Shown: piece after piece, positions 33,478-43,317 of the stretch | Numbering within the stretch: position 1 is the stretch's first letter | Layout: each line of letters begins with the position of its first letter | Assembly (NCBI RefSeq): GCF_002294725.1 | Contig: NZ_NSFT01000004.1 | Span: 248,001-312,000, forward strand | From: Mesorhizobium sp. WSM4313 | GTDB lineage: Bacteria; Pseudomonadota; Alphaproteobacteria; Rhizobiales; Rhizobiaceae | Reading direction: 5' to 3' | Length of the DNA stretch: 64,000 nucleotides | The notes under the pieces: model-generated | What the model was told of the DNA's origin: nothing | Seen by the model: the letters and a program-made list of their open reading frames with translations, nothing else | The model's database searches: none | Made by a program: the position numbers and the translations under genes

Positions 33478-33855
33478 TCAATTGCCGTAGCGGGAAGCGA
33501 TGTCGCGCGACAGCGTCTCGCCTTCCTTCATGTAGCGGGCGATGGCCTCGGTCGCCGAAGGCGTGCATCGCGTGTAGGTGCCGCTGAAGGAGCGGTAGCC
33601 GCGGTTGAACGAGGCGATGAAGCGGGCGCGCCGGTCGGGATTGGGGCTTTCCGATTCGAGCAGCTTTTCCATCTCGACCCGCCACTTGTCGCCCTTCTCG
33701 CCACACAGGTTGCGCAGGAAGTGCAGCGATCCCAGGACTTCCGCCAGCCGCATCAGCCCGGGCTCGAAAGGCGCCTCGGCGGCGGGCGCTGGGGACGCTG
33801 CGACGGTCATGCTGACGGCGAGGCACGCGGCGAGAAAAGCGGGAGCGCGGGTCAT
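33478..33855 (-). CDS. TIGR02301-family secreted protein
   Basis: The 125-residue protein has a signal peptide (MTRAPAFLAACLAVSMTV, then PAPAAEAPF). The mature domain contains LMRLAEVLGSLHFLRNLCG, FNRGYRSFSGTYTRCTPSA and a C-terminal helix. This is the alphaproteobacterial TIGR02301 pattern with two conserved Cys. The ATG at 33855 behind AAGG gives a proper signal peptide; the longer frame to 33930 does not. Periplasmic; function unknown. Confidence 0.8.
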   Translation of the reverse strand: MTRAPAFLAACLAVSMTVAASPAPAAEAPFEPGLMRLAEVLGSLHFLRNLCGEKGDKWRVEMEKLLESESPNPDRRARFIASFNRGYRSFSGTYTRCTPSATEAIARYMKEGETLSRDIASRYGN

Positions 33856-33926
33856 CAAAGCCTTGCGGTGAAAGGGCAGGGCTTTGTGGCGAAACATTTC
33901 GTCGCCTGCAAGGCCATTCTGGATGC

Positions 33927-34352
33927 TCACCGCCTTGTGCCTTGCGCTGACCCAAGCAATTCCTCGGCGACCGAGAACACGTCGCCCGCCAGCGGCATTC
34001 CTGCCATTTCCGCCAGCGTGTAGAACGCAGCGGTCTCGGCATCGTCGCTGGCAACGGGCTCGCCGCCGGCATAGGCAGCGCCGAACACGGTCAGCAGGTA
34101 GTCGACCGCGTGGTTTTCAGCATGGCCGTCGATATGGATGTCGCGTAGCGGCCGGTAGCCTGTTGCCTCGAGCCCGGTCTCTTCCTGCAACTCGCGCGCC
34201 GCGGCTTGCGCAAGCGTTTCGCCCGGCTCGACCTTGCCGCCGGGATAGGCATAGAGCCCTTGCGACGGCGCCCGCGCGCGCTTGACCAGAAGCACGGTGC
34301 CGCCGCGCACGACGGCGACGGAAACGGCCGATATGATCTTGCGCTGTTCCAT
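33927..34352 (-). CDS. Nudix hydrolase (MutT-like)
   Basis: The 141-residue protein begins MEQRKIISAVSVAVVRGGTVLLVKRAR and has a textbook Nudix box GKVEPGETLAQAAARELQEETG near residues 39-60. It probably hydrolyses a nucleoside diphosphate derivative such as an oxidised nucleotide or ADP-ribose; the substrate is not distinguishable. It lies directly upstream of the TIGR02301 gene on the same strand, so the two may be co-transcribed. Confidence 0.9.
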   Translation of the reverse strand: MEQRKIISAVSVAVVRGGTVLLVKRARAPSQGLYAYPGGKVEPGETLAQAAARELQEETGLEATGYRPLRDIHIDGHAENHAVDYLLTVFGAAYAGGEPVASDDAETAAFYTLAEMAGMPLAGDVFSVAEELLGSAQGTRR

Positions 34353-34468
34353 GCGTGCCGATCTTTCTGCAGCCTTTTGTGGACCGATTGGGCGAATCCA
34401 GCTTTAGCCGTTGCGGCGTGGCGGTTCCATCGCCACTTTCATGGCACATCAACTGACGAGCCCGATCC

Positions 34469-35230
34469 ATGTGCGGACGCTTTGCCCTGACCGCGACGCC
34501 GGACCAGACCGCCGCCTTGCTCGGCCTGGCCGAGCTGGAGGAATTTCCGGCGCGCTACAACATCGCGCCAACGCAGCCGGTGCTTATGGCGCTTGCCGGG
34601 CCGCGGCGGGAGCCGGGCTCGAACCTGCCGGATCGTCAGGCGATGCTGGTGCGCTGGGGCCTGATTCCTGCCTGGGCCGAGGACACCAAGGCGTTTCCGC
34701 TGCTCATCAACGCCCGCTCCGAAGGCGTGCTGCAAAAGGCTTCGTTCAAAACCGCCATGCGCCACCGCCGTGCTCTGGTGCCGGCCTCCGGCTTTTACGA
34801 ATGGCAGCAGTCGGGCGGCAAGAAGGGCCAGCCTTACTGGATCCGGCCGAAGCGAGGTGGGGTGATTGCCTTCGCGGGCCTGATCGAGACTTACTCCGAA
34901 CCTGGCGGTTCCGAGATGGACACCGGTGCGATCATCACGACCGAGGCCAATGCCGGCATCGCCCATATCCACGACCGCATGCCCGTGGTGATCGAGGAGT
35001 GCGACTTCGCCCGCTGGCTCGATTGCCGCACGCAGGAGCCGCGCGACGTGCTCGACCTGTTGAAGCCCGCCGAGCCCGATTTCTTCGAGGCGATTGCGGT
35101 TTCAGACCTGGTCAACAAGGTCGCCAACACCGGGCCGGAGATTCAGGAACGGGGCGTCGTCGGGCTACAGGCCGAGAAGCCCAGGCGCCAGAAGCCCGGC
35201 GCGGACGAAAACCAAATGACGCTCTTTTAG
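34469..35230 (+). CDS. SOS response-associated peptidase (YedK/HMCES, SRAP family)
   Basis: The 253-residue protein begins MCGRFALTATPDQ, so the catalytic Cys2 is exposed after Met removal. It has RYNIAPTQP, the Asn/Arg motif NARSEGVLQKASFK, the Glu motif ASGFYEWQ and the His motif HDRMPVVI. SRAP proteins form thiazolidine crosslinks with abasic sites in single-stranded DNA and shield them. No LexA box is evident upstream. The C-terminal tail is Lys/Arg-rich. Confidence 0.93.
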   Translation: MCGRFALTATPDQTAALLGLAELEEFPARYNIAPTQPVLMALAGPRREPGSNLPDRQAMLVRWGLIPAWAEDTKAFPLLINARSEGVLQKASFKTAMRHRRALVPASGFYEWQQSGGKKGQPYWIRPKRGGVIAFAGLIETYSEPGGSEMDTGAIITTEANAGIAHIHDRMPVVIEECDFARWLDCRTQEPRDVLDLLKPAEPDFFEAIAVSDLVNKVANTGPEIQERGVVGLQAEKPRRQKPGADENQMTLF

Positions 35231-35340
35231 CGAAGGCTGCTCGCCTCGAGAGGCTGCTTTGGGGCCTTCATCTCCAGGGCGCTTGTTTGCGCCCTCATCG
35301 CCGGCGTCCCCATGATCGGGGACCGTGCCGGTCGTTCTTG

Positions 35341-35496
35341 TCAGGCGGCGCGCGGCGAGACGATCTTCTGCGTCGGCTTCTTCTTCTTCGCGGTGTGAAG
35401 AAGCGCTGCGACGATGGCCGCCGGGCCGATCGCGCGGTAGTGGCTGGCGAGAGCCGGCTGCGTTTGTCGGTCCTGTTCCTGCTTGGTGCGAGCCAT
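35341..35496 (-). CDS. Small basic protein of 51 residues
   Basis: An ATG at 35496 follows a strong ribosome binding site (AGGGAGA, 6 nt away) and opens a 52-codon frame starting MARTKQEQDRQTQPALASHY. It has a hydrophobic middle (IGPAAIVAALLHT) and a tail with four consecutive Lys then PTQKIVSPRAA. Codon use matches the neighbours, with G/C at most third positions. It is probably a real small cytoplasmic or nucleic-acid-associated protein. No family is known to me. It lies convergent with the SRAP gene. Confidence 0.6.
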   Translation of the reverse strand: MARTKQEQDRQTQPALASHYRAIGPAAIVAALLHTAKKKKPTQKIVSPRAA

Positions 35497-35669
35497 GATT
35501 CTCTCCCTGATAACGGTTTCGTGTTCAGCGTTTGTCGGCTGATTCCGACCAAATCGTGACTTCTGGCGGTCTAGTCGGCGAATGTTTCATCACTGTGCCG
35601 ACATGTTTAATAAAATGTTTCGGCCTGTCTTTACCTGTGACCCAACGACATGTTTCCTGAGCGGAGCGA

Positions 35670-35888
35670 CTTGACGGCAACACCCGCCGGCGCGATAAAG
35701 CCGCCCATGAAAACGTCTTTCGCCATTTGTGGCATTTGCATTATTGGCTAGCCTCGCGCTGGTCCGGACGTTTTCGCCTCATCTTTCCCCAGATCGGAAA
35801 AAACGCCCCGGCCAGCAGGCTGGAGCCTGATTTGCGCCGTCGGCGCAGAGCTGGTTCCAGTGAACCCAAATTAAGGACCGGGAACCGC
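35670..35888 (+). promoter_or_regulatory. cysS promoter and structured leader with Cys-containing mini-ORF
   Basis: CTTGAC at 35670-35675, a 17-bp spacer and CGATAA at 35693-35698 form a rhizobial-type promoter, with a start expected near 35706. A 14-codon frame ATG 35707 to TAG 35751 encodes [14 protein letters not shown], with two cysteines. Downstream, 35759-35774 can pair with 35800-35815 (14 of 16), followed by small hairpins at 35816-35829 and 35834-35846. The layout suggests, but does not prove, ribosome-dependent control by cysteine or Cys-tRNA. The rest of 35497-35669 shows nothing else. Confidence 0.35.
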
Positions 35889-37340
35889 ATGTCGGACGCA
35901 TCGAAGGGCCTCAGCCTCTACAACACGCTGACGCGGGCGAAGGAACTTTTCGTTCCGATCGATCCGTACAACGTGCGCATGTATGTCTGCGGCCCGACCG
36001 TCTACGACTTTGCCCATATCGGCAATGCGCGTCCGGCGATCGTCTTCGACGTGCTCTTCCGTCTGTTGCGCCATCTCTACGGCGAAAGCCATGTCACGTA
36101 TGTGCGCAACATCACGGATGTCGACGACAAGATAAATGCCAGGGCGCTGCGCGACTTCGGCGGCGACATCGCGGCCGGAAAGCTGTCGCTCAACGACGCG
36201 ATCCGCAAGGTCACCGAAAAGACCGCCGATCAGTACCACAAGGATGTCGCCGCACTCGGTTGCCTTGAGCCCACCTACGAGCCGCGTGCGACCGAGTTCG
36301 TCGCGCCGCGCGCCGACGGCAAGGCCGACATGCTGTCGCTGATCCGGCAGCTGATCGAGCGCGGCCACGCCTATGTCGCCGGCGGCGAGGTGCTGTTCGA
36401 CACCGCCTCGATGCCGGACTATGGCGAGCTCTCGAAGCGCAATCTCGACGAGCAGCAGGCTGGCGCGCGCATCGCTGTCGACGCGCACAAGAAGAACCCC
36501 GGCGATTTCGTGCTGTGGAAACTGTCGAGCCCGGAAGAGCCCGGCTGGGAGAGCCCGTGGGGCAGGGGCCGGCCCGGCTGGCACATCGAATGCTCGGCCA
36601 TGTCGGCCGCCTATCTTGGCGAGGTCTTCGACATCCATGGCGGCGGCTTGGACCTGATCTTCCCGCACCACGAGAACGAGATTGCCCAGTCGCGCTGCGC
36701 CCACGGTACCAAGGTCATGGCGAATGTGTGGATGCACAATGGCTTCCTGCAGGTCGAAGGCCAGAAGATGTCGAAGAGCCTCGGCAACTTCTTCTCGATC
36801 CACGAGCTGCTGGAGACCGAGACTTTCGGCGGCCGCGCCTGGCCGGGCGAGGTGCTCAGGCTGGCGATGCTAATGACGCATTACCGCGAGCCGATCGACT
36901 TCTCCGTGCGCAAGCTGGAAGAAGCCGAAAACACGCTGCGCAAATGGAAGCGCGCCGCCGACCTTGCGCCTGTGGCGGCAAAAGAATTGCCGGCCGAGGT
37001 GGTGGAAGCGCTGTCGGACGATCTCGCCACCTACACTGCCTTCCAGCGGCTGACACAGCTCGCCGGCGAGGCGGTTGAGCACACCGGTGCCAATGAGAAT
37101 ACTGCCGCCGCTTCGCTGAAGACTGCGCTGGCCTTCCTCGGCTTCGATACGGGCGCGGCCAAGGTGGATGAGGAAGCGATCGCCAAGGCGATCGCCGATC
37201 GGCTGAAGTTTATCGCTGCCAAGAACTGGGCCGAGGGTGATCGAATCCGCAACGAGCTCCTGGCGCAGGGCGTGCAACTGAAGGACGGCAAGGACCCCGC
37301 CACCGGCGAGCGCGTGACTACGTGGGAGATCAAGCGGTGA
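35889..37340 (+). CDS. cysS: Cysteinyl-tRNA synthetase
   Basis: The 483-residue class I synthetase begins [21 protein letters not shown] and contains [19 protein letters not shown] (HIGH motif plus zinc Cys), the zinc/anticodon region [14 protein letters not shown] with [15 protein letters not shown], and KMSKSLGN. It attaches Cys to its tRNA. The open frame extends 162 bp upstream, but that part overlaps the leader and is not conserved, so ATG 35889 is used. Confidence 0.96.
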   Translation: MSDASKGLSLYNTLTRAKELFVPIDPYNVRMYVCGPTVYDFAHIGNARPAIVFDVLFRLLRHLYGESHVTYVRNITDVDDKINARALRDFGGDIAAGKLSLNDAIRKVTEKTADQYHKDVAALGCLEPTYEPRATEFVAPRADGKADMLSLIRQLIERGHAYVAGGEVLFDTASMPDYGELSKRNLDEQQAGARIAVDAHKKNPGDFVLWKLSSPEEPGWESPWGRGRPGWHIECSAMSAAYLGEVFDIHGGGLDLIFPHHENEIAQSRCAHGTKVMANVWMHNGFLQVEGQKMSKSLGNFFSIHELLETETFGGRAWPGEVLRLAMLMTHYREPIDFSVRKLEEAENTLRKWKRAADLAPVAAKELPAEVVEALSDDLATYTAFQRLTQLAGEAVEHTGANENTAAASLKTALAFLGFDTGAAKVDEEAIAKAIADRLKFIAAKNWAEGDRIRNELLAQGVQLKDGKDPATGERVTTWEIKR

Positions 37341-37350
37341 GCGACCTTGC

Positions 37351-37593
37351 GGGATTGGCGAAAGCGTCGGCGACGGCCAATCTCCCCCCTTGCGGGGGAG
37401 ATGTCCGGCAGGACAGAGGGGGGTGTGAAGGAACGCCAGCGCCTCAGCTTGCTCGCTTTGGCGACAACCATCTTCTGAGAGCGCAGCACTCCCGAGTTGC
37501 GGCCACGTTGGCGGGACAGCACCCCCCTCTGTCCTGCCGGACATCTCCCCCGCAAGGGGGGAGATTAGCCGGCGCGTCCGGTTTCGCTAATCT
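37351..37593. repeat. Two-armed inverted element after cysS
   Basis: An arm of about 48 bp at 37379-37426 (CTCCCCC...GCGGGGGAGATGT then GTCCGGCAGGACAGAGG) is almost exactly complementary to 37520-37566. Weaker complementarity extends outward to both ends of the interval (GGCGAAAGCG versus a matching GGTTTCGC). About 93 bp of unique sequence lies between. It starts 11 bp after the cysS stop and ends 22 bp before the DUF559 gene. A core hairpin is shared with 31885-31920. Confidence 0.9.
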
Positions 37594-37614
37594 CCAGCGG
37601 AAGGCGGTCTGAAC

Positions 37615-38013
37615 ATGGGCCACGACCGCGTTCCCCTTGGTCAGCGCAAGAACGCCAAGTCCATGCGCCGCGCGATGACCGATGCCGAGCTGAAACTCTG
37701 GAACGAGTTGCGCGCGCATCGCTTGATGGGCATGAGCTTTCGACGGCAGGTGCCGATTGGACCTTACATTATTGACTTCGCATGTTCAGCGCATCGACTC
37801 ATAGTCGAGGTAGACGGCAGCCAGCATGCCGATGCGGAACATTCACGATATGACGAGGCAAGAAGTGCATATCTAAGCGCAAGCGGCTGGACCATCCTGC
37901 GCTTCTGGAACGACGACGTGATCCGCGATATCGACAATGTCTGCAAGCACATCGTCATCGTGGCCGGCCTGGCCGATGCGCCCGCGCCACAAACGGAGGA
38001 GCTCGTCCCGTGA
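37615..38013 (+). CDS. DUF559 endonuclease-domain protein
   Basis: The 132-residue protein has the DUF559 pattern: AMTDAELKLWNELRAHRLMGMSFRRQVPIGPYIIDFAC, HRLIVEVDGSQHADAE, RSAYLSASGWTILRFWNDDV. It resembles the Vsr/restriction-endonuclease fold with acidic residues in DFAC and EVDGSQH. Cellular role unknown. The start GTG/ATG is around 37615, 22 bp after the palindromic element, and its stop overlaps the VOC start by 4 bp. Confidence 0.85.
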   Translation: MGHDRVPLGQRKNAKSMRRAMTDAELKLWNELRAHRLMGMSFRRQVPIGPYIIDFACSAHRLIVEVDGSQHADAEHSRYDEARSAYLSASGWTILRFWNDDVIRDIDNVCKHIVIVAGLADAPAPQTEELVP

Positions 38014-38396
38014 TCGATCATCTCGGCATCAATGTCTGCAACTTCGAAAAGTCCAAGTCCTTCTACGACAAGGCGATGGCGCCGCTGGGGGCTTCGCTGC
38101 TTTACATGGTGCCGGAAGAATATACCGGCGGCGCCAAGGTTGGCGGCTATGGCCGCGACCGGCCGGTGTTCTGGCTGAGCGATAGCACGGACAAGCCCAA
38201 ATCCACCCAGCATGTCGCCTTCACCGCCCGCAGCCGCGCCGAGGTCGACGCTTTCCATGCGGCAGCGCTTGCCGCAGGCGGCAAGGACAATGGTGGGCCG
38301 GGCCTGAGGCCGCACTACCACCCCAATTATTACGGCGCCTTCGTCTTCGATCCCGACGGCAACAATGTCGAGGCGGTCTGCCATGATGCGGAGTAA
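38010..38396 (+). CDS. VOC-family (glyoxalase-like) protein
   Basis: The 128-residue single-domain protein (MIDHLGINVCNFEKSKSFYDKAMAPLG, STQHVAFTARSRAEVDAFHAAALAAGG, YYGAFVFDPDGNNVEAVCH) carries the VOC metal-binding His and Glu positions. Substrate unknown. ATG overlaps the DUF559 stop, and the GFA genes follow closely on the same strand, so it may belong to a five-gene transcription unit 37615-40344. Confidence 0.88.
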   Translation: MIDHLGINVCNFEKSKSFYDKAMAPLGASLLYMVPEEYTGGAKVGGYGRDRPVFWLSDSTDKPKSTQHVAFTARSRAEVDAFHAAALAAGGKDNGGPGLRPHYHPNYYGAFVFDPDGNNVEAVCHDAE

Positions 38397-38417
38397 GCCC
38401 ATGACCAGGAGTGACCG

Positions 38418-38905
38418 ATGAGCCTCGACAACCGGCCGGTCTATACAGGCGGCTGCCAGTGCGGCGCCGTGCGCTTCCGCGTCGAGGGCGCGCTAGGTGA
38501 CGCTTCGGTCTGCCACTGCCGCATGTGCCAGAAGGCGAGCGGCAATTTCTATCTACCGCTGGTCTCGGTGCGCGGCGCCACGCTCGACTGGACGCGCGGC
38601 GAGCCGAAGCGCTTCCGCTCGTCCAACGCCGTCTGGCGCGGCTTCTGCGCCGAATGCGGAACGCCGCTGACTTTCGAGGCACCGGATGGCACAGCACTGG
38701 CGATCGCCGCCTTCGATGATCCGACCGGCATCGCGCCCACCATCCAGTGGGGCATCGAAGCAAAGCTTCCCTATGTCGACGCCATCCCCAAACTGCCGTC
38801 CGAGGACACGATGGCCGATATCGCGTCTGCGCCTTACCTGGCCGAGCTCGTCTCCTATCAGCATCCCGATCACGACACCGACCAATGGCCGCCGGAGGAA
38901 AGACC

Positions 38906-38909
<4 letters not shown>
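38418..38909 (+). CDS. GFA (CENP-V/GFA) family zinc protein, copy 1
   Basis: The 163-residue protein has the zinc-binding pattern GGCQCGAVRFRV, VCHCRMCQKASG and FCAECGTPLTF (CxC, CxC/CxxC, CxxC). The name recalls glutathione-dependent formaldehyde-activating enzyme, but most members have no proven activity. The four-cysteine structural site and catalytic zinc site both look complete. It overlaps the second copy by 4 bp. Confidence 0.88.
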
Positions 38910-40344
<1,435 letters not shown>

Positions 40345-40396
40345 TGATGCATGTCGCTCTCCACGGCGAAGGATCGCAGCCTTTCGAGCTACAGCC

Positions 40397-42013
40397 ATGA
40401 CCAAGCAACGCCTTTACCTCTTCGACACGACTCTTCGCGACGGCCAGCAGACACCGGGCATCGACTTTTCCGTCGAGGACAAGATCGCGATCGCCAGGCT
40501 GCTCGACGACTTCGGCATCGACTATGTCGAGGGCGGCTATCCGGGCGCCAACCCGACCGACACGACGTTTTTCCAGAAGAAACGGACTGAGAGCGCGAAA
40601 TTCGTCGCCTTCGGCATGACCAAGCGGGCAGGGGTCTCGGCTTCCAACGACCCGGGGCTGGCGGCGCTGGTGCAGTCGAAGTCGGACGCCATCTGCTTCG
40701 TCGCCAAGAGTTGGGACTATCATGTGCGCGTTGCGCTCGGCTGCACCAACGAGGAGAATCTCGAATCGATCAAGGCCTCGGTCGAGGCGGCGGTCGCTTC
40801 GGCCAAGGAGGCCATGGTCGACTGCGAGCATTTCTTCGACGGCTTCAAGGCCAATCCGGATTACGCGCTGGCCTGCGCCAAAACCGCCTACGATGCCGGC
40901 GCGCGCTGGGTGGTGCTGTGCGACACCAATGGCGGCACGCAGCCTTCGGAAGTACGTGCCATCGTCGAAAAGGTCATCGCCGGCGGCATCCCGGGCGATC
41001 ATCTCGGCATCCATGCCCATGACGACACCGGCCAGGCGGTGGCGAATTCCCTCGCCGCCGTCGAAGCCGGCGTGCGTCAGATCCAGGGCACGCTGAACGG
41101 CATCGGCGAGCGCTGCGGCAACGCCAATCTCATCTCCATCATCCCGACGCTTTCGCTGAAGCCCGCCTTCGCCGATCGTTTCGAAACCGGCATTTCGACC
41201 GAGGCGCTGACCGGAATCTCCAGGCTCTCCCGCGCCTTCGACGAATTGCTCAACCGGGCGCCGGAAGCGCAGGCACCCTATGTCGGCTCCTCCGCCTTCG
41301 CCACCAAGGCCGGTATCCACGCCTCGGCCCTGGCCAAGGAGCCGGCGACCTATGAGCATGTGCCGCCGGAAGCCGTCGGCAACCGCCGTCGCGTCATGGT
41401 CTCGGACCAGGGCGGCAAGGCCAATTTCCTCGCCGAGCTGAAGCGGCGCGGCATCGACGTGCCGAAGGACGATCACCGGCTCGACGCGCTGATTGCAGTG
41501 GTCAAGGAGCGCGAGGCTGAGGGCTATGCCTATGAGGGCGCCGACGCCTCCTTCGAGCTGCTTGCCCGCAAGATGCTGCACGGCCTGCCGGAGTTCTTCA
41601 ACGTCACCTCTTTCCGTTGCATGGTCGAGCGCCGCTTCGATGCCAACGGCAATCTGAAGACCGTCTCCGAGGCGATCGTGAAGGTCGAGGTCGACGGCGA
41701 GGAGAAGATGTCGGTGGCCGAAGGCCACGGCCCGGTCAACGCGCTCGACATCGCGCTGCGCAAGGATTTAGGCAAGTACCAGAGCGAGATCGTCGACCTC
41801 GAGCTCGCCGACTTCAAGGTGCGCATCCTCAACGGCGGCACCGAGGCCATCACCCGCGTTCTCGTCGAATCGCACGATTCCACTGGAGCCCGCTGGTGGA
41901 CGGTCGGCGTGTCGGAAAACATCATCGACGCGTCCTTCCAGGCGCTGATGGATTCGATCGTCTACAAGCTGATGAAGAACCGCGAGATGGCGGGACTGGT
42001 GGCGGCGGAGTAG
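40397..42013 (+). CDS. cimA: Citramalate synthase
   Basis: The 538-residue protein of the alpha-isopropylmalate synthase family begins TKQRLYLFDTTLRDGQQTPGIDFSVEDKIAIARLLDDFGIDYVEGGYPG and has LGIHAHDDTGQAVANSLAAVEAGVRQIQGTLNGIGERCGNANL (metal site). A C-terminal LeuA-type dimer/regulatory domain follows. It condenses acetyl-CoA and pyruvate on the threonine-independent route to isoleucine. Homocitrate-synthase-like use is less likely given length and motif set. Confidence 0.9.
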   Translation: MTKQRLYLFDTTLRDGQQTPGIDFSVEDKIAIARLLDDFGIDYVEGGYPGANPTDTTFFQKKRTESAKFVAFGMTKRAGVSASNDPGLAALVQSKSDAICFVAKSWDYHVRVALGCTNEENLESIKASVEAAVASAKEAMVDCEHFFDGFKANPDYALACAKTAYDAGARWVVLCDTNGGTQPSEVRAIVEKVIAGGIPGDHLGIHAHDDTGQAVANSLAAVEAGVRQIQGTLNGIGERCGNANLISIIPTLSLKPAFADRFETGISTEALTGISRLSRAFDELLNRAPEAQAPYVGSSAFATKAGIHASALAKEPATYEHVPPEAVGNRRRVMVSDQGGKANFLAELKRRGIDVPKDDHRLDALIAVVKEREAEGYAYEGADASFELLARKMLHGLPEFFNVTSFRCMVERRFDANGNLKTVSEAIVKVEVDGEEKMSVAEGHGPVNALDIALRKDLGKYQSEIVDLELADFKVRILNGGTEAITRVLVESHDSTGARWWTVGVSENIIDASFQALMDSIVYKLMKNREMAGLVAAE

Positions 42014-42018
42014 GCCAC

Positions 42019-42238
42019 CGCCCTTCCTCGCCCCCACAAAGTGGGGGAGAGGTGTCCCGGCGCAGCCGGGACGGAGAGGGGGGCGACCTTCGCGAAGCCA
42101 GAGTCGATGCAAGAGAGGGCGTGAGGTTGGTCACCAGAATACTTACCCGAAGCGGTGATTGTCAGCCGCGGCGCTGACCCCTCTCCGTCCCGGCTTCGCC
42201 GGGCCACCTCTCCCCACTCCGTGGGGCGAGGAACTGCG
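42019..42238. repeat. Two-armed inverted element after cimA
   Basis: An arm near 42020-42086 (CGCCCCCACAAAGTGGGGG, then GAGGTGTCCCGG, GCAGCCGGGACGGAGAGG) is inversely matched by 42174-42237 (CCTCTCCGTCCCGG, CTTCGCCGGG, CACCTCTCCCC, GTGGGGCGAGG). About 87 bp separates them. It starts 6 bp after the cimA stop. Same architecture as, but different sequence from, the element after cysS. The 312-bp gap 42014-42325 is mostly this element. Confidence 0.88.
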
Positions 42239-42249
42239 ACTTCCTTGAA

Positions 42250-42291
42250 CCATCACCAAAACTCCGTTGATCCATCATAATTTTGTGATGG
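42250..42291. promoter_or_regulatory. Inverted repeat upstream of rarD
   Basis: CCATCAC at 42250 with AAAA at 42258 pairs with TTTTGTGATGG ending at 42291, 35 bp before the rarD start. It overlaps the expected promoter region, so an operator or a terminator of the upstream unit are both possible. Nothing distinguishes them here. Confidence 0.35.
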
Positions 42292-42325
42292 TCTTGGGCG
42301 CTCCGCTGGGCCATAGCGTTAGGCC

Positions 42326-43255
42326 ATGGTCACCGCTACAGCCGATCTCGATCAGGATGCCAAAGGCCGCCGCGGCTTCCTCCTGGCGCTTGGCGCCTAT
42401 TTCCTTTGGGGGCTCTTGCCCTTCTACATGAAGGCGGTGGCGCATCTGCCGCTTGCCGAGGTGATCGCCAACCGCGTCGTCTGGTCAGTGCCGATCGCCG
42501 CGGCGGTGCTCATCTGGGCCGGCCGCACCGCCGACTTCAAGGCGGCGATCCGCTCGCCGAAAAGCCTTGCCATGGCTGCGCTGACGGCAGTGCTGATCTC
42601 GATCAACTGGGGCATCTATGTCTGGGCGATCGCGGTCGACCGCACCGTCGAGACGGCGCTCGGCTATTACATCAACCCGCTGGTCAGCGTCGTCGTCGGC
42701 GCCGTTCTGCTCGGCGAACGGCTCGACAGGCTGCAGATCGCCGCGGTGGCGCTCGCCACGATCGTGGTGACGGTGCTCACAGTCGAGGCCGGCAAATTGC
42801 CATGGGTATCGCTGGCGCTCGCCTTCTCCTTTGCCGCCTATGGCTTTTTCCGCAAGACGCTGCCGATCGGCCCGAGCCAGGGCTTCCTGCTCGAAGTGCT
42901 TTTGCTTTCGGTGCCGGCGCTTTGCTACATCGTCTACCTGATCGCCACCGGCCAGGATCATTTCATCTCCAGCACCGGTGCCGACACCGCATTGCTGATC
43001 GGCTGCGGTCCCGTCACCGCGGTGCCGTTGCTGCTCTTTGCCTTCGGCGCCAGGCTGCTGCGCCTGTCCACCATCGGCATCATGCAATATATCGCGCCGA
43101 CCATGGTGTTCCTGATCGCCGTGCTGATCTTCGATGAACCGTTCGGCACCACGCGGGCCATCGCCTTCGCGCTGATCTGGACGGCGCTGGCGATGTATTC
43201 ATGGTCGATGTTCAGGGGCCGCGAGGTCCGCCAGCCGGAGCCCGCGATAAAGTAG
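42326..43255 (+). CDS. rarD: RarD-type EamA transporter
   Basis: The 309-residue protein has ten membrane helices in two EamA repeats: FLLALGAYFLWGLLPFYMKAVAHLPLAEVIANRVVWS is the RarD signature start, then ISINWGIYVWAIAVDRTVETALGYYINPLVSVVVGAVLLGERL. RarD was named for chloramphenicol sensitivity; the natural substrate is unknown. The start ATG at 42326 is close to the inverted repeat. Confidence 0.88.
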   Translation: MVTATADLDQDAKGRRGFLLALGAYFLWGLLPFYMKAVAHLPLAEVIANRVVWSVPIAAAVLIWAGRTADFKAAIRSPKSLAMAALTAVLISINWGIYVWAIAVDRTVETALGYYINPLVSVVVGAVLLGERLDRLQIAAVALATIVVTVLTVEAGKLPWVSLALAFSFAAYGFFRKTLPIGPSQGFLLEVLLLSVPALCYIVYLIATGQDHFISSTGADTALLIGCGPVTAVPLLLFAFGARLLRLSTIGIMQYIAPTMVFLIAVLIFDEPFGTTRAIAFALIWTALAMYSWSMFRGREVRQPEPAIK

Positions 43256-43317
43256 CTTCCAGGGAAAGTTCGAGACAGTTTTCCGTCTAGGGTTGCATCA
43301 AACAGGGCAGGGGACTG

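Noticed and set aside
35295..35552. Arg-rich minus-strand frame of 85 codons
   Set aside because: It is a different frame over the better-supported 51-codon gene at 35341-35496, without a good ribosome binding site.
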